This document shows positions 33,246 through 46,106 of a DNA stretch of 64,000 nucleotides, piece by piece. The stretch is from Rhizomys pruinosus (lineage: Eukaryota > Chordata > Mammalia > Rodentia > Spalacidae), in NCBI GenBank assembly GCA_009823505.1, contig VZQC01002907.1, positions 2,736,665 to 2,800,664 on the forward strand, given 5' to 3'. The translations under genes were made by a program, and so were the position numbers. How positions within the stretch are numbered: the first letter of the stretch is position 1; every line of letters starts with the position of its first letter. Below the pieces are notes generated by a model, which made no database searches, had not been told where the DNA came from, and saw nothing but the letters and a program-made list of their open reading frames with translations.

Positions 33246-33774
33246 AACCTGCCGTTTGGGGTTGCACTATATTGGGTTGTTATCACTCTTAAGCTGTGCG
33301 TGACTCTTGACCTAAAGCAATTCCTAAAATAATGGAGGGTCTGGGGAGTCCTGGGGCTCTCGCTATTGTACTCACTCACTGTTCTCCAGAAGCCTACTGG
33401 GATCAAGTTCAGGTGGACACCATCCACACCTTTAGGGAGGATCTTAATACAGAGATGCAAGGACCTGACACAGGATAAGTGTACATCCGCCTGATGATTC
33501 TGGTGAGGAGCCAGGAAGAGGTTTATCTGTGCAGCCAGACCTAAGCACGGCCTCTGCACAAAAGCTTTCAGAGAACAGGGGCTCAGCACACTCCACTTTT
33601 ATCCTAATGGTGGAAAACTTCTTTCTCTTTTGCCTAAATTCTCCTTTTCTCAAACTTCCCATGCTTGGAGAAACAGAAGTCATTAATGTCATGGGGTTAG
33701 AAATTCTTATTGCTGGTAATTCCATATCCTTCTTGAAACTGTGATGTCTTGTTTGAGGTTTTGGAGGAGAAGTA
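33246..33774. other. No gene recognised
   Basis: Open frames up to 134 residues exist on the minus strand (33185-33589) but begin inside the MIR and show no recognisable domain. Confidence 0.4.
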
Positions 33775-33920
33775 CCAGGAGCGACAGGGGTACAAGCCTG
33801 TCATCCCAGCACTCTAGAGGAGTGCAGGAGATCGTGAGTTCAAGGCTGGGGTGGAATATGTAGTGAATTCCGGGCCAGCCTAGTATATGTAACAAGGCTC
33901 TATCTCAAAAAAAAAAGAAG
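33775..33920 (+). mobile_element. Old B1-like (PB1/B1F) SINE
   Basis: CAAGCCTGTCATCCCAGCACTCTAG, GTGAGTTCAAGGCTGGGGTGG, GGCTCTATCTCAAAAAAAAAA. Confidence 0.65.
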
Positions 33921-34743
33921 AGCAGAGCATTCCAGAGTTTAAATTATAAAACAGAAGAAAAGCATCATATTCGCTTTACAAGAAAGCGGAAGAGATAGAA
34001 GAGAGCGAGCATGTGGAAGGAGGGTGCAGGAAAAGACGCTGATGGAGACAGAAAAAGTAGACAGGGAAAAGGTTGGACACATTCAAAGATGCTCAAAAGA
34101 GTGATGGAAATTCTTCCTGTAGCAACAGTGTCTTGTTCTTTTATTGGCCAAAAAAGATCCAAGAAAGATTTAATCCTTAATGCACAAAATTCCCTATGAG
34201 CCCAAGGAGAATGCCCTCACTGAATTACGATAGAAAGCTCACTCCTTCGTGTATAATTGAAGACATTTAGGGTGACTTTATAACCCGTGTTGCTTCTGCA
34301 TAGATCAGCCCCAAGCCCTCACTAGCTAATGTGCTGCTCTCTCAGGAAGCTCTCTACTGCAATTGAAAGTCCTTAATTCTGACCCTCAGCCCATCCCAGC
34401 TTCCGTGTGGCTTACAGCAAACATCCAGGAGTTATTCAGTCCATCTGTGTTGGCTCAGCCCACAGAATTCTCTCAAACAGCTCTTGCTCAGTGAGGTTTG
34501 GGTTTCCTTTTGTTTTCTTCCCCAAAAGTGTTGACTTTTGATAAGCACTTCCCATTCAGTTATTCAGTTGGTTTCTGGTTTTCTGGGTGTAGGAAGGAAA
34601 AACTACATTATGTGTGGCCCCGACCCCTTGGGGACGATTTGCTTCAGAGGGTTTAATGATGGAACCTCACCCTCCACACACTAACTAGGCCTAATTTGAT
34701 TCCTAACAAATATTTCACTGGAGCATTGTTTTCCATGATGACT

Positions 34744-34784
<41 letters not shown>

Positions 34785-35070
34785 TCTCCAAAACTAGGGA
34801 CAGAAATGGCTATCTTATCATGAAGTGGTTCTCTTAGAGCAGCTCAAGCACTTTAGAGATAGTCTATGTGAGGTCCCCTTGAGTCATGGGTGCTACCTCA
34901 GAAGCTGCTGACCATATTGCTTACTATATGTTGCTACTAACTCCCAGTGAGCATCTCAGGCTCGAGAATCTTAAGTCACCTGCCAACATTCCACCACCAT
35001 CATACCCTGAAATGCACTTTGAATTGCATCCCATTATAGGGAACACATCGGGTTCACACCAGTTTATCTT

Positions 35071-35109
<39 letters not shown>

Positions 35110-35975
35110 CGTGTGTGTGTGTGTGTGTGTGTGTGTTACATAGTTAAGTCCTGCCTAACAGGCTTATATCCTATTTATATACCTTCTTCTCTCACCACAT
35201 GTATCAGCTTAAATGTTTAATTAACATGCTAGTGAGACCTTCCTTAACTAGTCTAAGCTCTTTTTTAAAAAACACTGGAGAGAGAACCCAGGACTTTGTG
35301 GAGAGGAAAACAAACTCTGCCACTGAGCTACATCTTCAGCCTAGGTAAGCTCCATGTTACTTCTTCCTGCCTTGAGCTGTCAGCCCACTAAACCTCACTG
35401 TCCCAGGCTAACTTACTCTCTGAACATAACTGTGACCAGATAATAAATAGCTCTGACTTGGAGAAGCATTTTGAATGATTTTGATTGCTATGTTTTTTCA
35501 GGGAGGAGCTGCCTACCTCCAAAATATAAGTTGCAAGAGCGTATGGAAAGAGACATAATTTGTGTTACTGTGATATGCATTCCTAGCTGCTAACATGGGT
35601 TCCAGGTGTGCATTTGCACAATGTTTGTGAACAAATCAAGGAAGCAATGGCTCCTTTACTTCTTTGTTTTGGCCACCTGCTCATTAGAAACCTTGAGACA
35701 CTGACCTTGAGGTTAAGGCAAATTCTTTCTCCTAAAGGGTTGGAGTTAGATCCATAGACACGAGCTAATCATTAGGAGCCAGACAGAAAGAACTGCATCC
35801 TATGGTGACATCCCCAGATCTGGCTGCTTAACTCCTGGTCCTGAGGCCTGCTAACTATTCCTAGAACTCACAGAACAAATCTTTTCAATACACTTCCCAA
35901 GGTCAGCTTTAATCACTCTCCAGATCTGGCAATTGATTGATGCGACTAATTAGCACAAAGGAACATTAAGTAACT
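33921..35975. other. Mostly unique sequence with two microsatellites
   Basis: Contains (CA)n at 34745-34781 and (GT)n with GC interruptions at 35073-35136. No coding exon recognised in about 2 kb. Confidence 0.5.
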
Positions 35976-35979
35976 CATA

Positions 35980-36318
35980 TCCAAACATAGCTTAAAATAA
36001 TTTAATGGTATCCTGATGTTCTTAGAATAAAATCCAGATTCTAAACCAATGCTGGGAAGCCCTAAATGATCCAACCACACTTGTCTCTACCACTTTATCA
36101 CCTTCTCTCTATGGCCTCTCTGGTTTGGGGAAATGTGGGGGTTTTTTAAAGAGGGAAACTATTTTTAAGCACTTTTTTTAAAGAGGGAAACTATTTTTAA
36201 GTACCTTTCCACCTCAGGGCCTTTGCATGTCACTTGCATTGCTTGGGTGCTATCCTTACCTCTTCACATGTCTAGTGTTTCTTTAGTCATCAGATCTATG
36301 CTCAAATGTCACCTTCTG
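35980..36318 (+). mobile_element. L2 LINE remnant with local tandem duplication
   Basis: AGAATAAAATCCAGATTCTAAAC, CCCTAAATGATCCAACCACAC, CCACCTCAGGGCCTTTGCATG and CTATGCTCAAATGTCACCTTCT are L2 3'-region landmarks in order. A 31-bp block is tandemly repeated at 36142-36204. Confidence 0.7.
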
Positions 36319-36533
36319 GCTGGGAGGATAGCTCAGTATATAAAGTTCTTCCTTTATATGGTAGCATGGTTCTATAATCCCAGCACAGTTATGGGAGGCA
36401 GGGACAGGGGAATCCCTGGAAGCTGAGCTAGCCTGGCGTATACAGAACAAGAGATTCTGCCTCAAACAAGGTGGAAGACAAGGACTAAAACCTGAGGCTG
36501 TCCTCTGATCTCCACACACATCCTGGTATGTAT

Positions 36534-36535
<2 letters not shown>
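36318..36535 (+). mobile_element. RSINE1/B4-like SINE ending in (CA)n
   Basis: GGCTGGGAGGATAGCTCAGTAT head, B1-like TCTATAATCCCAGCACAG, CTGTCCTCTGATCTCCACACAC, then a (CA)n tract at 36538-36602. Confidence 0.65.
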
Positions 36536-36603
<68 letters not shown>

Positions 36604-36936
36604 CACATACATCGTATACTCAAAAACAAAAATTAAATGTCAGCTCTGCAAGGAGACATTCTGGATCCAGAAGGCCTCAAGTGGCACATTCACATTCAGA
36701 ATATCAGAGAAAGGATGCTTTTCAAGGATGTGGAGAGATACCATGGATAATGCAGTAGCTCAGAAGCAACAGAAGGGTTGCTGTCATTCCTAAGACTAGA
36801 GGGAAGAGGGCAGGAACACAGGACTCCAAAAGGAAAGTTCCGACAGAGAGCTAGCTCTCACTATAGAACATTCATGGTGGTCTTCTGGAGCAGAAAACAG
36901 GGTCATACAGTGAATAATGACCCTAGGGTTGAGCCA

Positions 36937-37030
36937 GATATAGATATATAGATATCATGATATGGATATAGATTAGATAGGTATAGGTATAGATATAGAT
37001 AGAGGAGATTAGATAGATATAAATATAGAT
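36937..37030. repeat. Degenerate GATA/TAGA repeat
   Basis: ATAGATATAG-type units over about 95 bp, imperfect. Confidence 0.85.
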
Positions 37031-37064
37031 GTCATCCTTTCCCGAGACACCCTATCTAAAGATT

Positions 37065-37800
37065 GCCATAGTTTGGCTTGGTGCCCACTATGACATTATT
37101 CAGATTTGGTGGAACCTTTTAAAATGTGGAGCTGATGGGGCCCACCCGGCCAGCCAGATCAAGATGGCGCTGAGGGGAGGTAGAGGAGGAGGGACCCGGG
37201 TTGTTTGCCAAAACCTCTGGTTGGGGAAAGATAAGGACGCGAGTTACAATTGTCAGCCATGTATGCCAATCCACCTGAGAGGGTCAGAGGGGGCTGCAGG
37301 AACATTGGTCATTTGCTTTCACACCTAAATGCCTTTTGTGGCTGTTTTGTATATAAGTCACTGCCCTGCTTGCAATAAACGAGAACCTGCTTGACTGGAC
37401 TCCCCACTGCGTCTGAGTGTCTCAGGGAACTGAGAAGGCTGGGGAACAGGTGAGCAGCGCACTTACCTTTCCTCAGCCCAGTCGGTTCTGGGACCAGACT
37501 GGACTAAGACCCCAGCATGGAGCCTTGTAGAAGGTTTTCAGGTCACTGGGGACATGGACTCAAGGGGGATTATGGGACTGAATCCTTTCCTCTTCTGCTC
37601 TTTTACTTCCATATCTATGAGGTGAGCATTTTTCCCCAGCACACACTCCTATCATGATGTGTTTCCACAGGCCCAGAACAATGGGCCAACATATCATGGA
37701 ATGAAACCTTCAAACCTGTGAGCCAAAATAAGACTTTTCTATTTATAACGTGATTATCTTGGATGTTATTATGACAGAAATCTGTCTAACACAGTGTATT
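37065..37800 (+). mobile_element. Old LTR-like repeat (possibly MaLR), host of the solo LTR
   Basis: ATAGTTTGGCTTGGTGCCC ... GGTGGAACCTTTTAAAATGTGGAGC continues after the solo LTR as TGGAGCCTTGTAGAAGGTTTTCAGGTCACTGGGG and ends ACCTGTGAGCCAAAATAAGACTTTTC. Joining the two sides gives one continuous repeat. Confidence 0.6.
37133..37517 (+). mobile_element. Solo LTR, ERVK (class II)-type endogenous retrovirus
   Basis: A 385-bp element begins TGATGGGG and ends CCCCAGCA (7 of 8 bases in inverted match). It is flanked by a perfect 6-bp target duplication TGGAGC (37127-37132, 37518-37523), the length typical of class II ERVs. TATATAAG is at 37350-37357 and AATAAA at 37374-37379. No internal viral genes remain, consistent with LTR-LTR recombination. 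Class is inferred from target length and layout. Confidence 0.85.
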
Positions 37801-38262
37801 TTCTAATTTATTTTCTGTTCCTGTGATAAAACACTCTGACCAAAAGCAACTTTGGGGGAAAGAATTATTTCATCTTCCACTTCCACCTCACAGTCCATCA
37901 CTAAGGGAAGTCAAGGTAGGAACTCAAGGTAGGAACCTGAAGGCAGGACTACTTGCTATTCAACTCAGGACCAAGAACTCACACACACAGCCAAGGACGT
38001 GCAGCGGAAACAAGGGAGGAGCAGTGCTTGCTGGCATGTAGCCCAATGTTGAGCTAGCTTCCTTAACAGCCGAGGCTTGCTTATAGGCCTACTCAGAGCT
38101 AGTACATTATTCCAAACCACCTGCCCAGGGAATGGCATCACACGTAGTAGGCTGGGCGCTTCTGCATCAATTAACAATCAAGACAATCTGACCTGGGAAA
38201 TCCCTCATGGAGACTCCCTTCTTTTGTGACTCTAGGCTGTGTCGAGTTGGTGGTTACTGCTA
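37797..38262 (+). mobile_element. Older rodent interspersed repeat, full copy
   Basis: CTGTTCCTGTGATAAAACACTCTGACC, AAGCAACTTTGGGGGAAAG, CCACCTGCCCAGGGAATGGC and GGCTGTGTCGAGTTGG: the same family as the split copy at 4086-5662. Confidence 0.65.
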
Positions 38263-38274
38263 GAACACACAGTG

Positions 38275-38901
38275 CTTGACCCTCTTCCATCAACATCAAA
38301 TTATGCCCTTTACTGAAGATTACAAGTATCTCTTCTATCCAGAAGCACAGGAATCATCCATCCCTTGCCTGCCTCCCTACAACCGGCACCCAAAGTAATG
38401 CCTGATACATGGTACCCAAACAAATAGCTTTGAATGAATAATAATCAATAGAATATGACAAAGATTAACAAAACTCCAGACTATGGTCCCCTTGAATGAG
38501 ATGCAAAAGTAATGTGCTCCAAACACGGAAACTCAGCTCTCCCCTTTCCTACACCACACTTAAGCACAATCCATGCTGATTTCATTTCTGTCTTCCAAAT
38601 ACCTGCCCATCCCTCACCCAGAGCCTCTCTCCATTATTACAGGTTGCAATTCCCGTGTCAACTGCTCAGCCTTTTAGGCTGTAAGTGGTTGGAAGTGCAA
38701 ATGCTTTGAAAATAATTCTGCTTCATGAGCTTCCCCCCGCCCCCACCTCCATCCCCCAGCGTGGCCAGCTGGAGAAAATCTGCTTTTTATGTTGCCATTT
38801 CATCCAGTGAAGCTGGGACATTTTCCTGGGTAGGGTGGTGGAAGGAAGATAAGGAGAAGGGTTCGAGGGAGCCTCTGAAATTCCATGCATCCTTACTTTA
38901 A

Positions 38902-38951
<50 letters not shown>

Positions 38952-39310
38952 CCAACATTATCCAACATGAGGGAAATGTTGAAAATTTATTATAAAATTA
39001 TCAGTCATTAAAATGGCTTGGAAGAGAATCCTGGTATGAAAAGGGTGCTGACTTGTAAAACAACAGAACACAAAAAACCTCCATACAGTTTTATCACAAG
39101 GGTGTGGACGTCATGGCTGGAAACAAAGAATGTGGAGAGCAGTGTCAGTGGTGGGTATATTGCATGTGAGTTATTTCTTTCTGATCACATTCAGAGCTGT
39201 CTCATCTTTTTGCCTGGGCTTACCAGCTGAACAAGTGTCCTAACCTCATCCAATTCCTGACGCTCCTGCTGAGCTTTTAGACGTTGCATAAGTCCTTTTG
39301 CTTATCGGAT
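38275..39310. other. Unique sequence with a (GA)n tract
   Basis: (GA)n at 38905-38947. No coding exon recognised. Confidence 0.45.
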
Positions 39311-39314
39311 CCTA

Positions 39315-39440
39315 GATTTCTTTTTTTTTTTGGTCTTTTCGAGACAGGGTCTCCCTGTAGCCCCAGCTGTCCTGGAACTCACTCTGCAGACCAGGCTGGC
39401 CTTGAACTCACAAAGATCTGCCTGCCTCTGCCTCCCAAGT
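39315..39440 (-). mobile_element. B1 SINE, 5'-truncated
   Basis: TTTTCGAGACAGGGTCTCCCTG through CTGCCTCTGCCTCCCAAGTG, lacking its first ~30 bases. GATCCTAGA occurs on both sides. Confidence 0.9.
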
Positions 39441-39544
39441 GATTTCTATCTGATCCTAGACCTTGCTGTCTAGATCACAAAAGTCGCTGTAGGCATTAAA
39501 TAAGTGCACACAGCAGTCACTTATTAAATGTCGAGTAATTCCCG

Positions 39545-40500
39545 AGTGTTGGAGTAACACTAAGCAGTTCAACAGTCCATTACCACTGTACTACTGACCT
39601 AACTGTCATGAGGAGTTCATTGTGAGCTCTAGAATGTGGTCCAAAATGCAGCATTTTACATCATCCAATCAGCAAGAACAATGGGATGACTGGACACTTA
39701 TCAGTGAATACACTGGAGGCAAGTGAAAAAACAATTGCATGTTAAGCCTTAGAGAGCTTGGTGTTCAAAACCCACTGTCCTCAACTGGTTTCTAGAATAC
39801 CTCATTTCAGAAATTAACAAAATCTCTTTCCCCTTCTCTAATTTTTGCTTTTTTTTTTTTCATGAGAGAAAGTTTTTAAAACTGGGAAAGAATTTTAGTA
39901 ATATTAGCCAAAAAGATCCTGTTCGGGTGTAGCAAGCCCCTGAGACCACAGAAGCTCCTTGATGACTACTAAAGGCTGGTGCTTGAAACTAATGTGAAAT
40001 TTGGCAGCAAATTCACTCGACCTCTTATACCAGTTCCTAAAGATCTGGACTCTCACTTGCATTGCACAGATCAGCAGATACATATTCTCTCTGTGTGTCT
40101 CTCTCTGATTCCTCTTCCTGTCTTCTTTCCTTTCTTTTCCCTCCCCCCTTCTTTTCAGAGTCTTATTCTCAACTATGGTCTGAAACCACAACGTCTAAAA
40201 TATACCTGTCAACCCCTTGCATAGCAGGTGTCCACTGGGTCCACTGGGTCTACTGGGCACAGGGAACTTGTTCTTCTCAGTCCATCTTCTTTCACCCCAT
40301 TCCAAGGACCTCCTTTCTGAAGTCTGTTGAATTCATGATGATTTCTATGATCTAAATTTCAATGTTACCTTTTGTTCATGTTTTACAATATGACTTCTTA
40401 GCCAGCCAATCTGAGTTTTCCACACCCTTATAAAAGTTACCAAGCAAATAACTCCCTACCCAAGAAACCCTAATTAAACTCAGTGGGTCAAGAAAAGAGA
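39545..40500. other. No gene or recognised repeat
   Basis: Open frames up to 97 residues overlap a pyrimidine-rich patch at 40090-40160. No coding exon recognised. Confidence 0.4.
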
Positions 40501-40504
40501 AGTA

Positions 40505-40640
40505 CGGCATGTCATGGTGGTGCACACATTTAATCCCAGCACTCAAGAGGCATAGGCAGGTGGAGCTCTATGTGATCAAGGCTAGCTTGGTCTACATAGG
40601 GAATTCTAGGCCAGCTGAGGCTATGGGGGACCCTGTCTCC
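40505..40640 (+). mobile_element. B1 SINE, diverged
   Basis: GGCATGTCATGGTGGTGCACACATTTAATCCCAGC ... GGGGGACCCTGTCTCC. Confidence 0.85.
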
Positions 40641-40690
40641 AAAATGAGAGAGATAGAGACAGAGACAAAGAGAGATAGAGATAGAGACAA

Positions 40691-40750
<60 letters not shown>
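40641..40750. repeat. (GAGACA)n-(TA)n-(GA)n tract
   Basis: Three abutting simple repeats. Open frames across it are artefacts. Confidence 0.93.
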
Positions 40751-40756
40751 GTAGGA

Positions 40757-40888
40757 GGGGGACTGGTTAGGAAAAAGGGATTCAGAGAGAGAGGGAAGGG
40801 TAAGAGAGAGTAATGGCAGCAAAGAATTGAAGTAGGTTGTATATCTGTATGAAATCCTCAATAAATAATAAATTTTAAAATAAATTTT
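40757..40888 (+). mobile_element. L1 3' terminal fragment
   Basis: GGGGACTGGTTAGG ... GTATGAAATCCTCAATAAATAATAAATT is the very end of a rodent L1. Confidence 0.55.
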
Positions 40889-43800
40889 AAGGTACTGGAG
40901 ATAGGGCTCAGTGGTTAAGAGTGCTTGCTACAGAAGCTACAAGAAGAGAAAGAAAAGCTCCAAAAGGAAGTGGAAATGCTGAAGAAATCACAGGGTGAAA
41001 TGAAAAAGTAAATTGAACATTCATCCAATCATCAGGAAAGGATGGGAAAAAGCCTCAGAAGCAGAATGGAAGAAGCAGAAAAAAGAATATCAGACCTGCA
41101 GGAAAACATGGCACAACTAGAAACCTCAAGTAAAGATTATGAAAAATTAAAAAAAAACAACAACAGTGGAACAACTAGAAATGTGGACACCATGAAAAGA
41201 CCAAGCCTCCAAATCATAGGGATAGAGGAAGGAGAAGAATCCCAAGACAATGAACAGTATTGATCAGATCTTCAACAGAATAATAGAAGAAAATTTCCCC
41301 AAACTGAAAAAAGACAAACCCATACAAATACAAGAAGCACACAGAATACCAAATAGACAAGACCAGAAAATAAATTCCTCATGCCATATCATAGTTAAAA
41401 CACTAGATGCTCAAAACAAAGACAAAATACTGAGAGCCACAAGAGAAAAGCAATAAGTTACATATAAGGGGAAACCCATCAGAATTACACCTGACTTCTT
41501 AGTGCAAACAATGAAAGCAAGAAGAATATGGACCAAAGTATTCCTAGCAGAGTATTATACCCAGATTATTATACCCAGCAAAAATGTCAATTATAGTTGA
41601 AGGAGAAAGAAAAATCTTTCATGACATAAACAAAATGAAAGAACACATATCAAAAAAAAAAAAAAAACACTTCAGAAAATACTCGAAGCAATTCAAAGAA
41701 CAGAGGAAAGGAGCAACTATCTCCAAGCAACTAAACAAGAACATAACAGAGTAAATAAAAACCTAGACCAAGAATGCAAACAGAAAATAAGTTGAAAGGA
41801 AACAACACACATCTATCAATAACCTTAAATATTAATGGTCCAAACTCCCCAATAAAAGACATAGACTGGGAGAATGGATTAGGAAACAGAATCCATCTAT
41901 ATGCTGTCTACAAGAAACCTATCTCACCCTCAAGGACTGATACCACCTTAGAGTAAAAGGATGGAAAAAAATATTCCAACCAAATGGTACCAAAAAGCAA
42001 GCAGGAGTTGCTATTCTAATATCAGACAAAATAGACCTCAGAGTAAAATTAATCAGAAAAGACAAAAAGAGCCATTATATCCTTATCAGCAGAACAATTA
42101 ACCAGGAAGATTTCACAATCTTAAATGTTTATGTACCAAACTCTGGTACACCAAACTTTATAAACACAATCCTTCAGGACCTCAAGACACAGATTAATTC
42201 CAATACCCCACTGAGTCCTTTGGAAAGGTCAACTGGACAAAAAAATTAAAAATAAACAAAGAGACATCAGAACTGAACAATACAATACACCAAATGGACC
42301 TCACAGATATCTACAGAATATTCCACCCAAACACCAGAGAATATACTTTCTACTCAGTGCCCCATGGAACATTCGACCATATACTGGGACACGAAAAAAT
42401 TTCAACAAATACAAAAGGATTGAAATTATTTCATGCATTCTATCAGACCGCGGTGCAATAAAGCTCAATATTAACACCAGAATAAGCCCTACTAACTATA
42501 AGAACACATGGAGACTAAACAACACAATCCTGAATAATGAATGGGTCAGGGAAGAAATAAAGAATGAAATAAAAGCATTCATGGAACTAAACGAAAAAGA
42601 CAATACAACATAACAAAACCCATGGGATACATTAAAAGCAGTCCTAATGGGGAAATTTATAGCCCTAAGTGCCCACATTAAAGAAAAAAAAAACAGAAAG
42701 AGAACAAATAAATGATCTAACACTGCAGCTAAAAACACTTGAGAGACAACAACAAATGAACCCTAAGCCTAACAGACAGGAAAAAATAATGAAAATCAAA
42801 ACAGAAATCAATAAAATAGAAACAAAGAAAATCAATGAATCTAAAAGCTGGTTCTTTGAAAAGATAAACAAAATAGACAGACTTCTAGCCCAGTTAACCA
42901 AAGGAAAGAAAGAGCAACTCTAAATCAATAGAATTTGTGCTGAAGGGGGAAGTATCACAACAGACAATGAAAAGATCCAGACAATCATACAGAAATACTT
43001 CAAAAACCTATACTCTACTAAATTTGAAAACCCAAGAGAAATGGATGAATATCTGAAATCCTGGGATTCACCAAAGCTTAACCAAGAAGAGATTGACAGC
43101 TTAAACAGACCCATAATACTTGAGGAAATTGAAGATGTAATAAAAAACCTCCCAACTAAAAAAAGCCCAGGCCCAGATGATTTCACTGCAGAATTCTATA
43201 AAACATTTAAAGAGGTCTTACAACCATTACTACTCAAACTGTTCAGAAGAATACAGAGGGAAATCTCCCAAATCCTTTCTATGAAGCCAGCATCATTCCA
43301 ACACCCAAACCAGGCAAAGACACAAACAAGAAAGAAAACTATAAACCCATCTCATTAATGAACACAGATGCAAAAATTCTCAAAAAAATACTTGCATACA
43401 GACCCATATCAAAAAGATCACCCATCATAACCAAGCTGGATTCATACCAGAGGTGTAGGAATGGTTCAACATACATAAATCAATAAATATCATAAAACAC
43501 ATAAATGGACTGAAAGACAAAAACCACACGATCATCTCAATTGATGCAGAAAAAGCCTTTGACAAAAATCCAACATCCCTTCACACTTAAAGTCCTAAGG
43601 GAATTGGACTAGAAGGAACATTCCTCAACGTAATCAAAACCATATACAACAAACCCACTTCCAACATCACCCTGAAAGGAAGGAACCCAGCAAGGCTGTC
43701 CCCTATCACCATTCCTCTTCAATATGGTGCTTGAAATGCTTGCTAGGGTAAGAAAGGGAAATTAAAGGAGTACTAATCAGAAAAGAGGAAGTCAAACTAT

Positions 43801-44891
43801 CCCTTTTTGCAGATGATATGATAGTTTACCTAAGGGATGCTAAAAAACTAAACCAGAAAACTCCTGGAATTGATTAAAAGTTTCAGTAAAGTGGTGGGAT
43901 ACAAAATAAACCTAGAAACATCAGTAGCCTTCCTTTACACCAACAATAAGCAACTGGAGAAGGAATATAAGGACACCTTCCTAATCACAATAGCCTCAAA
44001 AAAATAAAATAAAATAAAATACCTGGGAATAAACCTAACTAAAGACACAAAAGACCTCTACAATAAAAATTTTAAAACCCTGAAGGAGATTGAAGATGAC
44101 ATCAAAAGATGGAAAGACCTCCCATGCTCATGGATTGGAAAAAGTAATAAAGTAAAAATGTCCATTCTACCCCAAATTAATATACAGACTCAATCCAATC
44201 CCAATCAAAATCCCCATGAGCTTTTTCACAGACTTGGAAAAAAAAGCCTTAAATTCATATGGAAAAACAAAAGACCCTGAATAGCTAAAGCAACCGAGTG
44301 AAAAATGCAATACAGAGGGGATTACCTTACCAGACTTCAAGCTATATTACATCATAAAAACAGCCTGGTACTGGCACAAAAACAGACCCATTGATCAATG
44401 GAACAAAACTGAGGATCCAAACTTGAGCTCACATAATTTCAGACACCTCATATTCAACAAACGGGCCAAAAAAGTTCAGTGGAGGAAAGATAGCATCTTC
44501 AGCAAATGGTGTTGGCAAAATTGGATCACCATTTGTAGAAGAACAAAATTAAACCCCTACCTCTCACCCTGTACAAAAATAAACTCCAAGTGGATCAAAG
44601 AACTCAATCTGAAACCCAAAACCCTAAAGGTGATAAAAGAAAAAGTTGGCAGCAACCTACAAGACATAGGAGTAGGAAAAGACTTTCTAAATCAAACAGC
44701 AGCTGCAAAGGAAATAAGGTCAATAGCAGACAAGTGGGACCTCATCAAACTCAGAAGCTTCTGTACAGCTAAAGAAACAATCAAGGAAGTGAAGAGAAAA
44801 CCCACAGAGTGAGAGGAAACCTTCACCACTGATACATCTGACAGAGCATTAGCATCCAGAATATATAGACAACGTAAAAAACAAGGAAGTA

Positions 44892-45301
44892 GGGACTGGA
44901 GAGATGGCCTAGCGGTTAAGAGCACCAACCGCTCTTACAGAGGACCCAGGTTCGATCCCCAGCACCCACATGGCGGCCAAGAACCGTCTGAAACTCCAAT
45001 TCCAGGAGAACTCCAGTTCCAGGGGAATCCAACACCCTCTTCTGACCTCCGCAACATTGCACGACACGGTGCACAAACTTGCATGCAAACAGTACATTGA
45101 TACACATACAGAAATAAATAAATGCCAGGCATGGTGGCGCACGCCTTTAATCCTAGCACTTGGGAGGCAGAGGCACTCGGAGGCAGAGGCACTCGGATCT
45201 CTGTGAGTTCGAGGCCAGCCTGGTCTACAGAGTGAGTTCCAGGACAGCCAGAGCTACAGGGAGACCCTGTCTCAAAAAAAAACAAAAAAAAAAAAAAAAA
45301 A
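44892..45301 (+). mobile_element. Composite B2-B1 SINE, copy B, inside L1
   Basis: Long-type B2 (44892-45123) fused to B1 (from 45124) at the same CAGAAATAAATAAATGC junction as copies A and C, with the composite-specific GTTCGAGGCC and CAGCCAGAGCT bases. It has a private duplication GAGGCAGAGGCACTCG at about 45165-45200. Target text AAAAAACAAGGAAGTA (44876-44891) recurs imperfectly as AAAAAACAAGAATA (45302-45315). Confidence 0.88.
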
Positions 45302-45818
45302 AAAAAACAAGAATAAAAACAATATGACCTACTCAAAAGATGGAGGTAAAGAGCTGAACAGATTGGACAAAAAAAAATGAAAAAAAAAAAAATCTTTAAA
45401 AATGTTCAACATCATTAAAAATTAAGGCAATGCAAATTAAAACCACTCTAAGGTATCATCTCACTCCAGCAAGACTGCCCAAGATCAAGAAAACAAAAGA
45501 CACCAAATGCTGGAGAGGTTGTGGGGAAAGGGGAACACTCATCCACTGGGAATGTAAACTCATACAACCACTGTGGAAAGCAGTGTGGAGAATCCTTAAA
45601 AGACTCAAAATGAGCCTGCCACCTGACCCCCTCCTGGGTATATACCCACAAGATTCATCCTACCACAAAGATACATGCACAGCCATGTTTACTGCAGCTC
45701 TCTTCACAATAGTGAAGAGCTGGAACCAACTCAAGTGCCCCTCAACTGACAAGTGGATAACAAAAATGTGGTACATCTACACAATGGAGTTCTATGCAGT
45801 GGTAAAGAAAGATGACAT

Positions 45819-46034
45819 CAGGCTGGAGAGATGGCCTAGCAGTTAAGAGCACTGACTGCTCTTGCAGAGGACCCAGGTTCGATTCACAGCACCCACATGG
45901 TGGCTGAGAACCGTCTTTAACTCCAGTTCCAGGGGAATCCAACACCCTCTTCTGACCTCCGAGGCACTGTACGACACGGGTGCACAAACCTACATGCAGA
46001 CAGTACATTCACACATAAAAAAAATAAAAAAAAA
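45819..46034 (+). mobile_element. B2 SINE, short subfamily, inside L1 ORF2
   Basis: Complete B2 lacking the 17-bp duplication. Perfect target copies AAAGATGACAT at 45808-45818 and 46035-46045. Removing it restores the ORF2 text for the [18 protein letters not shown] region. Confidence 0.95.
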
Positions 46035-46106
46035 AAAGATGACATTATGAACTTTGCAGGTAAATGGATGGAACTCAAAGCCATTATACTAAGTGAAGTA
46101 ACACAG

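Noticed and set aside
33185..33589. 134-residue minus-strand open frame
   Set aside because: Overlaps a MIR and has no recognisable domain or exon borders.
41042..43358. Several L1 ORF1/ORF2 open frames as separate genes
   Set aside because: They are pieces of one broken, 5'-truncated L1; no piece contains a full domain set.
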